From Pseudomonas sp. S35 (GTDB lineage Bacteria > Pseudomonadota > Gammaproteobacteria > Pseudomonadales > Pseudomonadaceae), in the NCBI RefSeq assembly GCF_009866765.1, contig NZ_CP019431.1, positions 2,604,001 through 2,668,000 of the forward strand: a DNA stretch of 64,000 nucleotides, given 5' to 3'. Under the pieces are notes generated by a model. The model had not been told where the DNA came from, made no database searches, and worked only from the letters and a program-made list of their open reading frames with translations. Shown here one piece after another: positions 1 to 9,704 of the stretch (the stretch's first letter is position 1; the number at the start of each line of letters is the position of its first letter). A program made the position numbers and the translations under genes.

Positions 1-1491
1 ACAATCGAGCACTACATCAACGACCAGCGCGTAAGCCGCGATGATCGCTATCAGGACGTCTACAACCCGGCCACCGGCGAAAAAACCGGGCGTGTTGCGC
101 TGGCCAGCCGCCAGACCGTGTCCGAAGCCGTTGCCGCTGCCCAAGCCGCCTTCGACGGCTGGGCCGACACCCCGCCGATCCGCCGCGCCCGCGTGCTGTT
201 CCAGTACCTGCACCTGCTGCGTGAGCGCAAGGACGACCTGGCACGCATCATCGTCGCTGAGCACGGCAAGGTCTTCACCGACGCGCAGGGCGAAGTGGAC
301 CGTGGTATCGATATTCTTGAGTTCGCGTGCGGCATCCCCAACCTGCTCAAGGGCGAACACTCCGACCAGGTCTCCCGAGGCATGGACAACTGGACCCTGC
401 GCCAACCGTTGGGCGTCGTGGCCGGCGTCACCCCGTTCAACTTCCCGGTGATGGTGCCGATGTGGATGTACCCGATCGCCATCGCGGCGGGTAACACCTT
501 CATCCTTAAGCCAAGCCCTACCGACCCAAGCGCCTCGCTGTTCATGGCCGAGTTGCTGCGTGAAGCCGGCCTGCCCAAAGGCGTGTTCAACGTGGTGCAG
601 GGCGACAAGGAGTCAGTGGACGCGCTGATCGAACACCCGGACGTCAAGGCTGTGAGCTTCGTCGGCTCCACGCCGATTGCCCAATACATCTACGAAACCG
701 GTGCGCGCCACGGCAAGCGTGTGCAGGGCCTGGGCGGCGCGAAAAACCACATGGTGGTGATGCCTGACGCTGACATCGAGAAAACCGTCGACGCGCTGAT
801 GGGGGCTGCCTACGGCAGTGCTGGCGAGCGCTGCATGGCGATCTCGGTTGCTGTGCTGGTTGGCGATGCGGGTGACAAAGTCATCGCAGCCTTGACCGAA
901 CGTGCCAAGCAACTGCGCATCACCGACGGCCGTGACCTCAAGGCCGAGATGGGCCCGATTGTGTCCCGCGCCGCGCTGGAGCGCATCAGCGGCTACATCG
1001 AACAAGGCGTACAGTCCGGCGCGCAACTGCTGCTGGACGGGCGTGACTATGTGCCCACCGAAGCGGGTCTGGAAAATGGCTTCTGGCTCGGCGCGACGCT
1101 GTTCGACCATGTGACCCAAGACATGAGCATCTACCGCGAAGAAATCTTCGGCCCGGTCCTGGCCTGTGTGCGGGTGAACGACTTTGGCGAGGCGATCAAG
1201 CTGGTCAACGACCACGAGTTCGGCAACGGCGTCAGCTGCTTCACCCGCGACGGCAACATCGCCCGCGAATTTGCACGGCGCATCCAAGTGGGCATGGTCG
1301 GCATCAACGTACCGATCCCGGTGCCGATGGCGTGGCACGGGTTTGGTGGCTGGAAAAAGAGCCTGTTTGGCGACATGCATGCGTATGGCACTGAGGGTGT
1401 GCGCTTTTACACCAAGCAGAAGTCGATCATGCAGCGCTGGTCGGAGAGCATCGAGCAGGGCGCTGAGTTTGCGATGCCGGTGTCCAAGTAA
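1..1491 (+). CDS. mmsA: Methylmalonate-semialdehyde dehydrogenase, 5' truncated by window edge
   Basis: CoA-acylating aldehyde dehydrogenase that converts methylmalonate or malonate semialdehyde to propionyl-CoA or acetyl-CoA; it is the last step of myo-inositol (IolA) and valine catabolism. The frame is open from base 1, so the start lies just outside. The visible 496 residues are nearly the whole of a family of about 500. The N-terminal NPATGE segment, the PFNFPVMVP substrate-site motif and the catalytic Cys in GSAGERCM (visible residue 278) are present. An internal GTG at 118 is not the start, because conserved family sequence precedes it. A hairpin with a T-run follows, so it is probably the last gene of its operon. 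Whether it belongs to an iol or an mms operon cannot be seen here; the cyclitol genes near 50-57 kb make the inositol role attractive. Confidence 0.95.
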   Translation, partial: TIEHYINDQRVSRDDRYQDVYNPATGEKTGRVALASRQTVSEAVAAAQAAFDGWADTPPIRRARVLFQYLHLLRERKDDLARIIVAEHGKVFTDAQGEVDRGIDILEFACGIPNLLKGEHSDQVSRGMDNWTLRQPLGVVAGVTPFNFPVMVPMWMYPIAIAAGNTFILKPSPTDPSASLFMAELLREAGLPKGVFNVVQGDKESVDALIEHPDVKAVSFVGSTPIAQYIYETGARHGKRVQGLGGAKNHMVVMPDADIEKTVDALMGAAYGSAGERCMAISVAVLVGDAGDKVIAALTERAKQLRITDGRDLKAEMGPIVSRAALERISGYIEQGVQSGAQLLLDGRDYVPTEAGLENGFWLGATLFDHVTQDMSIYREEIFGPVLACVRVNDFGEAIKLVNDHEFGNGVSCFTRDGNIAREFARRIQVGMVGINVPIPVPMAWHGFGGWKKSLFGDMHAYGTEGVRFYTKQKSIMQRWSESIEQGAEFAMPVSK

Positions 1492-1516
1492 CGGATAAAC
1501 GAACACAGCAGAACCT

Positions 1517-1553
1517 ATGTGGGACGGGGCTTGCCCCCTCCCACATTTTTTTT
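1517..1553. terminator. REP-type hairpin with T-run after mmsA
   Basis: An inverted repeat with arms ATGTGGGA-GGGGC and GCCCC-TCCCACAT, a two-base loop, and eight T residues after it. It belongs to the GTGGGAGGGG class of REP sequence and has the form of a rho-independent terminator for mmsA. The rest of the 240-bp gap up to the pectate lyase holds no gene that I can support. Confidence 0.75.
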
Positions 1554-1731
1554 GTCCGCATAAGGGTTGACGGTTAGGTGAATGACGAATACTGTATATA
1601 AACACAGTGTTTAAGCGCTGACCAACCCAGGATGGCCACATCAGCCACGCCCAACACTGTGTGCAAGTTAACGGATTAACTTAATGCACAGGCTCGTCAA
1701 ACCGAGCCGTTTTTATCGAGAGAGGGAACTC

Positions 1732-2670
1732 ATGTCTTATCCAGAAAGCAAACTCGCCGGCCTGACCGGTTTCGCCCTTGCGGCAAAAGTCACCGGCGGC
1801 TGGTCTGGCCAAGTGGTCAGTATCACCACGCTGGATCAACTCAAGGCCAACATTGGCGACACCACTCCACGGGTGTTGGTGATCAACAGCAATATCTCGG
1901 CGTCGAGCTTGACCAAAGTCAACATGGGTGCCAACAAGACCCTGATTGGTTCATTCCAGAACCGTACTTTGGAGAATATTCACCTGCGTGCAACCGCGCA
2001 GTCGCAGAACATTATTCTGCAGAATATTATCTTCAAACATTCGGCGAGCATTAAGGCCAATGACGATATTCAGGTGTACTTGAACTATGGCAGCAAGTAT
2101 TGGATCGATCATTGCTCTTTTGTTGGGCACGCCTGGTCCACCACTGACGGCAGTGAAGACAAGCTGCTGTATATCGGTGAAAAAGCCGATTATGCCACCA
2201 TCAGCAACTGCTTCTTTGGCAGCCACAAGTACGGGCTGATTTTCGGGCATCCGGCGGATGATAATAAGGCAGAGTTCAACGGTTATCCGCGCCTGACGTT
2301 GTGCCATAACCGCTTCGACAACATGGAAGTACGCGCGCCCGGCTTGATGCGTTACGGTTATTTCCATGTGTATAACAACTACGTCAATAACTTCCATCTC
2401 GGTTTTACCCTCGCACAGAACGCCAATATCCTCTCTGAAAGCAACTATTTTGGCGAAGGCAGCCAAAATAAAGGCATGTTGGATGACAAAGGTACCGGGA
2501 CGTTCACTGATACAAACAGTGTGCCGCCGATCACCAACCAGAAGTCACCCAAAGCACAATGGACGGCAACTTCCAACTACGCCTATACCTTGAAGACGGC
2601 GGCGCAAGCCAAGGACTTCACACAGAAGAATGCCGGCGCCCAGGCTGGGACGCTGGTATTCGGTAGTTGA
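1732..2670 (+). CDS. Pectate lyase, polysaccharide lyase family 1
   Basis: Cleaves polygalacturonate by beta-elimination. The start at 1732 follows a GAGAGGG ribosome site; an upstream ATG at 1684 would add 16 residues unlike the family. The 312-residue product shows PL1 hallmarks: W124-I-D-H127 in the WIDHCSF strand, an Arg-rich active-site stretch R201-A-P...R207, and the following YFHVYNNY strand. Repetitive Asn/Ile-rich rungs fit a parallel beta-helix. No Sec or Tat signal peptide is visible: the N-terminus is hydrophilic and short-chained (MSYPESKLAGL). An extracellular role therefore needs another export route, or the protein stays inside until lysis. Together with the levansucrase downstream it suggests life on plant polysaccharide or sucrose. 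Confidence 0.9.
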   Translation: MSYPESKLAGLTGFALAAKVTGGWSGQVVSITTLDQLKANIGDTTPRVLVINSNISASSLTKVNMGANKTLIGSFQNRTLENIHLRATAQSQNIILQNIIFKHSASIKANDDIQVYLNYGSKYWIDHCSFVGHAWSTTDGSEDKLLYIGEKADYATISNCFFGSHKYGLIFGHPADDNKAEFNGYPRLTLCHNRFDNMEVRAPGLMRYGYFHVYNNYVNNFHLGFTLAQNANILSESNYFGEGSQNKGMLDDKGTGTFTDTNSVPPITNQKSPKAQWTATSNYAYTLKTAAQAKDFTQKNAGAQAGTLVFGS

Positions 2671-2710
2671 GTAGCTAGCTTTCTACTGAGCTGTCATTTA
2701 TTGCAAGTGC

Positions 2711-2743
2711 CACTGTATTTATATCAAGGATATAAATACAGTG
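2711..2743. repeat. Perfect 15-bp inverted repeat in pectate lyase-levansucrase gap
   Basis: Arms 2711-2725 (CACTGTATTTATATC) and 2729-2743 are exact reverse complements around a 3-nt loop. There is no T-run on either strand. It could be a 3' mRNA-stabilising hairpin for the pectate lyase or an operator. A second, weaker pair, GCAAGTGC at 2783-2790 with its complement at 2811-2818, lies between it and the levansucrase start. The same GCAAGTGC also abuts the first arm. Confidence 0.6.
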
Positions 2744-2921
2744 ATGGCCTTTGTAATATGAATAATTCTTAATGTTGCTATAAGCAAGTGCCCATGTTAA
2801 ACCTTGGTGTGCACTTGCGGGGTCAACTATCCCTTGCTCTTTCAGTCAGTATTAAGTTGCTGGCTGCCAGGTGCTATTTAATCTTCGCTTGTCACTTAAG
2901 CGTTAGCAAAAGGACATCATC

Positions 2922-4172
2922 ATGAAACATGCGAATCACACACCCACTCGCTGGACACGGGCCGATGCGCTGAAAGTTAATGAGAATGACCCGACGACGA
3001 CACAGCCGTTAGTGAGTCCTGACTTTCCTGTCATGAGTGACACGGTCTTTATTTGGGACACCATGCCATTGCGTGAACTGGATGGCACGGTGGTATCGGT
3101 GAATGGCTGGTCGGTGATCTTCACCTTGACCGCCGACCGTCGCCCCCATGATCCACAATTTATCAATGCCGATGGCCGTTACGACATCAAGCGCGATTGG
3201 GAAGACCGCCATGGTCATGCGCGTATCTGCTACTGGTATTCGCGCACCGGCAAAGACTGGATCTTCGGCGGCCGTGTCATGGCCGAAGGGGTTTCGCCGA
3301 CCACCCGTGAATGGGCGGGCACGCCGATTCTGTTGAATAACAACGGTGACATCGACCTGTACTACACCTGCGTCACGCCGGGTGCCACGATTGCCAAAGT
3401 CAGGGGCCAGGTTGTCACGTCGGACACCGGTGTCACGCTCCAGGGCTTTGATCAGGTCAAGTCTTTGTTCGATGCCGACGGCACCTACTACCAAACCGAA
3501 GCGCAGAATGCGACCTGGAACTTTCGCGATCCCAGCCCCTTTATCGATCCCGTCGATGGCAAGTTGTACATGGTGTTCGAAGGCAATGTGGCCGGGGAGC
3601 GCGGGACTCACGACGTGGGCCCGAATGAAATAGGTCTGGTGCCGCCAGGGCATGAAGATGTGGGGGGTGCGCGTTATCAGGTGGGGTGCATCGGCATTGC
3701 CGTGGCCAAGGACCTCAACGGTGACGAGTGGGAAATCCTGCCGCCCTTGGTCACGGCCGTTGGCGTGAACGACCAGACCGAACGGCCGCACTATGTGTTC
3801 CAGGACAACAAGTACTACCTGTTTACCATCAGCCACAAGTTCACCTATGCGGATGGCGTGACGGGGCCGGATGGCGTCTATGGGTTCGTCAGTGATCATC
3901 TGTTCGGCCCCTATACGCTGATGAATGCGTCGGGGCTGGTACTTGGCAACCCGCCTTCGCAGCCGTTCCAGACGTACTCTCACTGCGTGATGCCCAACGG
4001 CCTGGTGACGTCGTTTATCGACAGCGTGCCCACCACCGGCGATGACTATCGCATCGGCGGCACCGAGGCACCGACGGTCAGGATCGTGTTGAAGGGTGAT
4101 CGTTCGTTTGTGCAGGAGGCTTATGACTACGGCTACATTCCGGCGATGCGGGATGTGGTGTTGAGCCAGTGA
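2922..4172 (+). CDS. lsc: Levansucrase, glycoside hydrolase family 68
   Basis: Transfers fructose from sucrose to build levan and releases glucose. The three GH68 catalytic elements are visible: nucleophile D46 in FIWDTMPLR, transition-state stabiliser D203 in RDPSPF, and acid/base E287 in DQTERPH. The length of 416 aa matches the short pseudomonad enzymes. The N-terminus ([15 protein letters not shown]) carries no signal peptide. This agrees with what is known for Pseudomonas syringae Lsc enzymes, which reach the outside without a cleaved signal. The ribosome site AAAGGA sits 10 nt upstream. The 250-bp upstream gap with its inverted repeats is probably the control region. No dedicated regulator is adjacent. 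Confidence 0.95.
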   Translation: MKHANHTPTRWTRADALKVNENDPTTTQPLVSPDFPVMSDTVFIWDTMPLRELDGTVVSVNGWSVIFTLTADRRPHDPQFINADGRYDIKRDWEDRHGHARICYWYSRTGKDWIFGGRVMAEGVSPTTREWAGTPILLNNNGDIDLYYTCVTPGATIAKVRGQVVTSDTGVTLQGFDQVKSLFDADGTYYQTEAQNATWNFRDPSPFIDPVDGKLYMVFEGNVAGERGTHDVGPNEIGLVPPGHEDVGGARYQVGCIGIAVAKDLNGDEWEILPPLVTAVGVNDQTERPHYVFQDNKYYLFTISHKFTYADGVTGPDGVYGFVSDHLFGPYTLMNASGLVLGNPPSQPFQTYSHCVMPNGLVTSFIDSVPTTGDDYRIGGTEAPTVRIVLKGDRSFVQEAYDYGYIPAMRDVVLSQ

Positions 4173-4219
4173 CCGCAGTGCAAAAGCCAGCCTGATTTAT
4201 CAGGTGTAAACCAATCCAA

Positions 4220-4246
4220 TGTGGGAGGGGGGCAAGCCCCTCCCAC
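4220..4246. terminator. REP-type hairpin between lsc and xylH
   Basis: GTGGGAGGGG pairs with CCCCTCCCAC around a GGCAAG loop. It lies between the convergent ends of lsc (+) and xylH (-), so it can serve both as terminator and as REP. There is no clear T-run. Confidence 0.6.
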
Positions 4247-4256
4247 TGGCTGGTGT

Positions 4257-5393
4257 TCAGCGCCGCCCCGCTCGCGTACTCACGTCCACCCACACCGCCA
4301 GCACCAGAATGCTGCCCTTGACGATCATCTGCCAGTAACTGTCCACATCCAGCATCGACATGCCGTTATCCAGGCTGGTAATCACCAACGCCCCGAGCAA
4401 TGCGCCATACACCGTGCCCGAACCACCGCGCATCGACGTGCCACCAATAAAGCACGCAGCGATGGCATCCAGTTCGCCCATATTGCCCGCCGACGGTGAG
4501 CCCGCAGCGAGGCGCGCGGTGTTGACCAGGCCGGCCAGTGCGCACATCACGCCCATGATGCCGAAGATCCACAATTTCACCGCCTGCACATTGATGCCCG
4601 ACAGGCGCGTGGCTTCCATGTTGCTGCCCACCGCGTAGACGCGACGGCCGAACACGGTCTGGCTGGTGACGTAGCTGAACACACCGAGCAGCACCAGCAA
4701 CAGCAGCACCGGCACGGGAATGCCGTCGTAGCTGTTGAGGGTGGTGACGAACCCGGCGAGTACCGCGCCGATCACCCCGACGCGTAACACATCACGCATC
4801 AGGGAATGCGCGGCCAGCCCGTGCAGCGCACGGTTGCGCCGTTGTTTCCAGGTCAAAAACAGCGTCAGCGCAAACAGCAGAACCCCAAGGCCAATGCCCA
4901 CTGTGTGCGGCAAATACCCCTGGCCCACGTACACCAACGATGGCGACACCGGCGCAATGGTGGTGCCGCCGGTGATGCCCAGCAGAATCCCGCGAAACGC
5001 CAGCATGCCGCCCAACCCGACGATAAACGAGGGAATGCGCAGATAAGCTGTCATGTAGCCGTTGGCCAACCCGATCATCAGCCCGCACAGCGCCACCAGG
5101 CTGAGATTGGCCAGCAGTGGGATGTGATAGACCACATCCAGGATCGCCGCCAACCCGCCCAGCAACCCCAGCAACGAGCCCACCGACAAATCGATCTCGC
5201 CGCTGATAATCACCAGCACCATGCCGCAGGCCAGAATCCCGGTGATCGCCATCTGGCGCAGCAGGTTCGACAGGTTGCGCGGGGTAAGAAAACCGCCCTC
5301 GGTCTGCCAGCTGAAAAACAGCCAGATCACCGCCACGGCGATCACCAGGGCGAGCATTTTGTAGCGGGTAAACAGCTGTTTGAGCTGATTCAT
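4257..5393 (-). CDS. xylH: D-xylose ABC transporter permease
   Basis: Integral membrane channel of the high-affinity D-xylose importer. The 378 aa contain about ten hydrophobic segments and the GEIDLSVGS motif of the RbsC/XylH branch (BPD_transp_2). The XylH-type extra length, compared with 320-330 aa for ribose permeases, is present. The ATG follows directly on the TAG stop of xylG with no intervening base, so translation is probably coupled. It is the last gene of the xylA-F-G-H transcription unit and ends at a REP hairpin. Confidence 0.95.
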   Translation of the reverse strand: MNQLKQLFTRYKMLALVIAVAVIWLFFSWQTEGGFLTPRNLSNLLRQMAITGILACGMVLVIISGEIDLSVGSLLGLLGGLAAILDVVYHIPLLANLSLVALCGLMIGLANGYMTAYLRIPSFIVGLGGMLAFRGILLGITGGTTIAPVSPSLVYVGQGYLPHTVGIGLGVLLFALTLFLTWKQRRNRALHGLAAHSLMRDVLRVGVIGAVLAGFVTTLNSYDGIPVPVLLLLVLLGVFSYVTSQTVFGRRVYAVGSNMEATRLSGINVQAVKLWIFGIMGVMCALAGLVNTARLAAGSPSAGNMGELDAIAACFIGGTSMRGGSGTVYGALLGALVITSLDNGMSMLDVDSYWQMIVKGSILVLAVWVDVSTRAGRR

Positions 5394-6941
5394 CTACGCG
5401 GTCTTCCGATCATTATTGTTGTTGTGGCTGAGCGCGGCGGCGAGCACCTGTTCCTGGGTGAGCCCTTCGTTGATGAAATCGCCACGCAGTTGGCCGTCGC
5501 CGATCACCAGCACGCGGTTGGACACGCCGAGCACTTCGGCCAGTTCCGAAGACACCATGATGATCGCCACACCTTCGGCCGCCAGCGCGCCCATCAGTTT
5601 GTAGATCTCGTACTTGGCGCCCACGTCCACCCCGCGCGTGGGCTCGTCGAGGATCAGCACCTTGGGCTTGGCCATGAGCATTTTCGCCAGCACGGCCTTT
5701 TGTTGATTGCCCCCGGACAGGCTGGTGATCGGCAAGAACGGGCTGGAGGTCTTGAGGTGCATGCGTGCGATCTGCTGGTCGATGCTGCCCAGCTCGGCTT
5801 CGGCGTCGATGCGGGTCATGTGCGCATAAGTGTCGAGGATCGCCAGGGTGATGTTCTGGCCTACTCCCAGGTCGGGAATGATGCCTTGGCGCTTGCGGTC
5901 CTCGGGCACCATGCACAGCCCGGCGCGGATCGATTTGAGCGGCGTGCGCGTGTCGATCAGTTGGCCGTCCAGCCACACCTCGGCGCTGTAGCGGCCGGGG
6001 TAGGCGCCGAACAATGCCGACACCAACTCTGTACGCCCGGCGCCCACCAGCCCGGCGATGCCGAGGATTTCACCACGCTTGAGCACGAAGGAAATATCGT
6101 CGACGCGCTTGCGCTTGGGGTTGTCGACGTCATAGCAGGTGACGTTGCGAGCCTCGAAGATCACCTCGCCGATGTCATGGGGCTCGGTGGGGTAGAGGTT
6201 GCTCATTTCTCGGCCGACCATTTGCGTGATGATGCGCGGGATGTCCATGTCGGCCATGGCTGTGGTCGCGATGTGCTTGCCGTCGCGGATCACCGCAATG
6301 GTGTCGCACACCGCCGCCACTTCATCGAGCTTGTGGGAGATGTACACGCAGGCCACACCCTTGGCCTTGAGCCCCTGGATGATGTCGAGCAGCACCTCGA
6401 TTTCCGAGCGGGTCAGGGCCGAGGAGGGCTCGTCGAGAATCAGCAGGCGCGCTTTTTTATTGAGCGCCTTGGCGATTTCCACCAGTTGCTGGTAGCCGCC
6501 GCCGTATTGCGACACCGGCAGCGCGACGTTCATGTCCGGCACCTTGAGTTCACGCATCAACGCTTCGGCGCGGTGGAGCATCGCCGGGTAGTTCATGCGT
6601 CCGCCGGGCAGGGTCAGCTCGTGGCCCATGAAGATATTCTCGGCCACCGACAGGTCGGGCACCAGGGTCAGTTCCTGGTGAATGATCACGATGCCGGCGG
6701 CCTCGGTTTCGCTGATGGACTGGGCCTTGAGCGGTTGCCCGTCCCAGAGGATTTCGCCCTCCCAGGTGCCATAGGGGTAGACCGCTGACAGCACCTTCAT
6801 CAAGGTCGATTTACCGGCGCCGTTCTCACCGCACAGGCCGACACATTCCCCCGGCCGCACGGTGATGTCGATGCCGTTCAGCGCGTTGACACCGCCAAAG
6901 GTTTTGACGATGCCCTTCATTTGCAGCAGGTAGTCGCCCAT
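5394..6941 (-). CDS. xylG: D-xylose ABC transporter ATP-binding protein
   Basis: Tandem-ABC ATPase that energises XylFH uptake. In the N-terminal half: Walker [10 protein letters not shown], a QLVEIAKAL signature region and Walker B LLILDEP. In the C-terminal half: a degenerate Walker A (GLVGAGRTE), the [12 protein letters not shown] signature and [12 protein letters not shown], the usual XylG/RbsA asymmetry. The start is placed at 6941 ([10 protein letters not shown]), 5 nt after the xylF stop, giving 515 aa. The frame stays open upstream to 7385, but that part runs through xylF and is not family-like. An in-frame ATG eight codons later is a possible alternative start. Confidence 0.95.
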   Translation of the reverse strand: MGDYLLQMKGIVKTFGGVNALNGIDITVRPGECVGLCGENGAGKSTLMKVLSAVYPYGTWEGEILWDGQPLKAQSISETEAAGIVIIHQELTLVPDLSVAENIFMGHELTLPGGRMNYPAMLHRAEALMRELKVPDMNVALPVSQYGGGYQQLVEIAKALNKKARLLILDEPSSALTRSEIEVLLDIIQGLKAKGVACVYISHKLDEVAAVCDTIAVIRDGKHIATTAMADMDIPRIITQMVGREMSNLYPTEPHDIGEVIFEARNVTCYDVDNPKRKRVDDISFVLKRGEILGIAGLVGAGRTELVSALFGAYPGRYSAEVWLDGQLIDTRTPLKSIRAGLCMVPEDRKRQGIIPDLGVGQNITLAILDTYAHMTRIDAEAELGSIDQQIARMHLKTSSPFLPITSLSGGNQQKAVLAKMLMAKPKVLILDEPTRGVDVGAKYEIYKLMGALAAEGVAIIMVSSELAEVLGVSNRVLVIGDGQLRGDFINEGLTQEQVLAAALSHNNNNDRKTA

Positions 6942-6946
6942 GACGG

Positions 6947-7948
6947 TCACTGCCCGGCAATCTGCTCTTTGGTATAGAACCCGTCCTTCTCCAACAGATC
7001 GATATTGGCCTTGGTCAACGGGGTCGGGGTGAGCAGGATGGTGTCGACTTTCTTGCTGCCATTGTCGTACTGCGAGCTGTAGGTGGGCTTCTCGCTGCGT
7101 GCCAGTTGCACCGAGAGCTTGGCGGCTTCGGTGGCGATCAGCTTGAGCGGCTTGTACACGGTCATGGTCTGGGTGCCGTCGATCACCCGCTTGATGGCGG
7201 CGAGGTCGGCATCCTGCCCGGAGATCGGCACCTTGCCCGCCAGTTTCTGCGCGGCCAGGGCCTGGATCGCGCCACCGGCAGTGGCGTCGTTGGAGGCGAC
7301 GATGGCGTCGATCTGGTTGTTGTTCCGCGTCAGGGCGTTTTCGACGATGCTCAGGGCTTCGGTGGGGTTCCATTCCTTGACCCACTGCTGGCCGACCACC
7401 TTGATATCGCCCTTGTCGATGGCCGGTTGCAGCACCTTCATCTGGCCTTCGCGCAGTACCTTGGCGTTGTTGTCGGTGGGGGCGCCGCCGAGCAGGAAAT
7501 AGTTGCCCTTGGGCGCGGCTTGCAGCACACCGCTGGCCTGCATTTCGCCGACTTTTTCGTTATCGAAGGAGATGTAGGCGTCGATGTCCGCGTTGAGAAT
7601 CAGGCGGTCATAGGACACCACCTTGATCCCGGCTTTCTTGGCTTCGGCTACCGCGTTGGTCAGCACGGTGGCGTTGAACGGCACGATGACGATCACATCG
7701 ACGCCACGGGAGATCAAGTTTTCAATCTGCGAAATCTGCTTTTGCTCGTTGGCATCGGCCGATTGCACGAAGACTTTGGCGTCGAGCTTTTGCGCGGCGG
7801 CGACAAAGTAGTCTCGGTCGCGGGACCAGCGTTCAAGGCGCAGGTCGTCGATGGAAAAACCGATTTTCGGGTGGGCGGGGTCGGCCATGACCGGCAGGGC
7901 GAGCAAGGCCAGGGCCGTGGCGAGCAGGGTGCGTTTGAATGACTTCAT
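6947..7948 (-). CDS. xylF: D-xylose-binding periplasmic protein
   Basis: Periplasmic receptor for D-xylose. The Sec signal peptide is clear: [17 protein letters not shown]... ending at VMA-DPAHP. The mature protein has the XylF segments [29 protein letters not shown] and [21 protein letters not shown]. Length is 333 aa. The leader (AACAACAATAAAAGGACGC) combines a Crc/Hfq-type A-rich motif with the ribosome site, which predicts catabolite repression. About 45 nt further upstream lie the 9-bp tandem repeats and a REP pair that separate it from xylA. Confidence 0.97.
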   Translation of the reverse strand: MKSFKRTLLATALALLALPVMADPAHPKIGFSIDDLRLERWSRDRDYFVAAAQKLDAKVFVQSADANEQKQISQIENLISRGVDVIVIVPFNATVLTNAVAEAKKAGIKVVSYDRLILNADIDAYISFDNEKVGEMQASGVLQAAPKGNYFLLGGAPTDNNAKVLREGQMKVLQPAIDKGDIKVVGQQWVKEWNPTEALSIVENALTRNNNQIDAIVASNDATAGGAIQALAAQKLAGKVPISGQDADLAAIKRVIDGTQTMTVYKPLKLIATEAAKLSVQLARSEKPTYSSQYDNGSKKVDTILLTPTPLTKANIDLLEKDGFYTKEQIAGQ

Positions 7949-7992
7949 GTTGGTGCGTCCTTTTATTGTTGTTGGAAGACTCTAGCCGAACA

Positions 7993-8071
7993 CTGTTGTT
8001 GCTGTTGTTGCTGTTGTTGCTGTTGTTGCTGTTGTTGCTGTTGTTGCTGTTGTTGCTGTTGTTGCTGTTGT
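7993..8071 (-). repeat. 9-bp tandem repeat in xylF leader (eight perfect copies)
   Basis: On the plus strand the unit CTGTTGTTG is repeated eight times without a mismatch (7993-8064), followed by a partial ninth copy. On the xylF mRNA it reads CAACAACAG repeated. In register AAC-AAC-AGC every triplet is A-R-N, the pattern bound by the Hfq distal face. It ends 44 nt before the xylF start codon. The array can also be read as an Asn-Asn-Ser repeat in a short minus-strand frame, but that frame has no other sign of coding. Confidence 0.9.
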
Positions 8072-8200
8072 GGTGAGCGGGCTTGCCCCGCGCTGGGCTG
8101 CGAAGCGGCCCTGAAGTCAGGCACCGCGGTGAGTCAGGTAAAATTGTGTCGTCTGGTTTGGGGCCGCTTCGCGCCCCAGCGCGGGGCAAGCCCGCTCACC
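8072..8200. repeat. REPIN (pair of inverted GTGAGCGGGCTTGCCCC-type REPs)
   Basis: The left REP starts GTGAGCGGGCTTGCCCCGC at 8073 and the right REP is its inverted copy ending at 8200. Each continues into a GGGCTGCGAAGCGGCC-like inner stem. The spacer is about 50 nt. It sits inside the xylA-xylF intergenic transcript, so it may stabilise xylA mRNA or reduce read-through into xylF. Confidence 0.85.
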
Positions 8201-8248
8201 ACAACCACAACCCCAACTGCAGCCACAACCGAAAGTGCACAACATCGG

Positions 8249-9565
8249 TCAGGTGTAGATAAACCGGTTTACAACGCCTTCAAGCATCTCCTGCCGCCCA
8301 CTCACCGCCTGCGGGTTCAGCTCCTGGGTAAACGCGTGCTCGGCCAGCGACGCCAGGCTGAACTCACCGGCCAGCACCGCCTGGCCCAGCGGCTGTTGCC
8401 AGCCGGCATAACGCTGGTCCTTGAACTGCTGCAACCGGTCGTTCTGCACCATCGCCGCCGCACGCTCCAGCGCCAGCGCCAGTACATCCATCGCCGCCAC
8501 ATGCCCATGGAACAAGTCCACGTCATCCAGGCTCTGGCGCCGTACCTTGGAATCAAAGTTATAGCCGCCGTTCTTGAACCCGCCAGCCTTGAGAATTTCA
8601 TAGGTGGCCAGGGTCATCTCCTCGACGCTGTTGGGGAACTGGTCGGTGTCCCAGCCGTTTTGCGGGTCGCCACGGTTGGCGTCGATGCTGCCGAAGATGC
8701 CGAGGGACACGGCGGTGGCAATCTCGTGATGGAAGCTGTGCCCGGCCAGCGTCGCGTGGTTGGCCTCGATATTCACCTTGATCTCTTGTTCCAGGCCGTA
8801 CTCGTGCAGGAAGCCGAACACCGTGGCGCTGTCGTAATCGTATTGGTGCTTGGTTGGCTCCTGGGGCTTGGGCTCGATCAGCAGGTCGCCCGTAAAGCCG
8901 ATCTTGTGCTTGTGCTCCACCACCATGCGCATAAAGCGCCCGAGCTGTTCGCGTTCGCGCTTGAGGTCGGTGTTGAGCAGGGTTTCATAGCCTTCACGAC
9001 CGCCCCACAGCACATAATTGGAACCCTTGAGTCGCAGGGTGGCGTTCATTGCACTGAACACCTGGGCGGCGGCGTAGGCGAACACTTCCGGGTCCGGGTT
9101 GCTCGCGGCACCGGCGGCAAAGCGCGGGTTGCTGAAGCAATTGGCGGTGCCCCATAACAGCTTGATGCCGGTCTGTTCCTGGTGGCGCTCCAGGTGATCG
9201 ACCATTTGCGCGAAGTGCGCGCGGTATTCCTTGAGCGAACTGCCCTCGGGGGCCACATCGGTGTCGTGAAAGCTGTAGTAGTCGATGCCCAGCTTGGCGA
9301 AAAACTCAAAGGCGGCATCCGCCTTGCCGATGGCCAGTTCCATCGGATCGCCGCTGCGCTGCCACGGCCGCTTGAAGGTGCCCACGCCGAACATATCCGC
9401 ACCCGGCCATACGAAGGTATGCCAATAACAGGCCGCCATGCGCAGGTGCTCGCGCATCGGTTTGCCGAGGATGATTTTATTGGCGTCGTAATGGCGAAAG
9501 GCGAGGGGGGAGTCGCTGCTGGGGCCTTCGAAGCGAACCTTCTCGACACCGGGGAAGTACGGCAT
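8249..9565 (-). CDS. xylA: Xylose isomerase
   Basis: Interconverts D-xylose and D-xylulose in the cytoplasm with two divalent metals. Family landmarks in the 438 aa are the catalytic His region [29 protein letters not shown], the metal-site [16 protein letters not shown] and the [10 protein letters not shown] segment. The leader reads AACAATAAGGAAAACGCC before the ATG, pairing a ribosome site with a Crc/Hfq-type motif. It is the first gene of the xyl operon and diverges from xylR across 139 bp. No xylulokinase gene lies nearby. Confidence 0.97.
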   Translation of the reverse strand: MPYFPGVEKVRFEGPSSDSPLAFRHYDANKIILGKPMREHLRMAACYWHTFVWPGADMFGVGTFKRPWQRSGDPMELAIGKADAAFEFFAKLGIDYYSFHDTDVAPEGSSLKEYRAHFAQMVDHLERHQEQTGIKLLWGTANCFSNPRFAAGAASNPDPEVFAYAAAQVFSAMNATLRLKGSNYVLWGGREGYETLLNTDLKREREQLGRFMRMVVEHKHKIGFTGDLLIEPKPQEPTKHQYDYDSATVFGFLHEYGLEQEIKVNIEANHATLAGHSFHHEIATAVSLGIFGSIDANRGDPQNGWDTDQFPNSVEEMTLATYEILKAGGFKNGGYNFDSKVRRQSLDDVDLFHGHVAAMDVLALALERAAAMVQNDRLQQFKDQRYAGWQQPLGQAVLAGEFSLASLAEHAFTQELNPQAVSGRQEMLEGVVNRFIYT

Positions 9566-9628
9566 GGCGTTTTCCTTATTGTTCTTGGCGGTGTCTCGAT
9601 ACTAGCAACGGCATCGGGCCTGCTGATT

Positions 9629-9660
9629 ATGAAAATCACCAAGGCGTAGTGCGATTTTGT
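9629..9660. promoter_or_regulatory. Candidate XylR-binding region in xylA-xylR gap
   Basis: The 139-bp divergent gap holds GAAAATC at 9631-9637 and GATTTTG at 9653-9659, an imperfect inverted pair about two helical turns apart. A binding role for the AraC-type activator XylR is a guess from position and symmetry only. Confidence 0.3.
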
Positions 9661-9704
9661 GCAGCGAGGGCTAGTCTGTCGCGACCGGCCTCAGGATAAA
9701 AACA

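Noticed and set aside
1684..1731. Upstream ATG as a signal peptide for the pectate lyase
   Set aside because: The added 16 residues are basic and polar (HRLVKPSRFYRERE) without a hydrophobic core. The ribosome site serves the ATG at 1732.
4806..6788. A 660-codon open frame on the plus strand
   Set aside because: It lies antisense to xylH and xylG, its product is His/Gln/Arg-rich and family-less, and both opposite genes are unmistakable. It arises from codon bias in high-GC DNA.
5394..7385. Extended N-terminus for xylG
   Set aside because: The extra 148 residues overlap xylF and look like out-of-frame translation. The normal family start lies at 6941.
7833..8189. A short minus-strand frame with Asn-Asn-Ser repeats
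   Set aside because: The repeats come from the 9-bp DNA array. The frame runs out of phase into xylF, and neither end resembles a protein.
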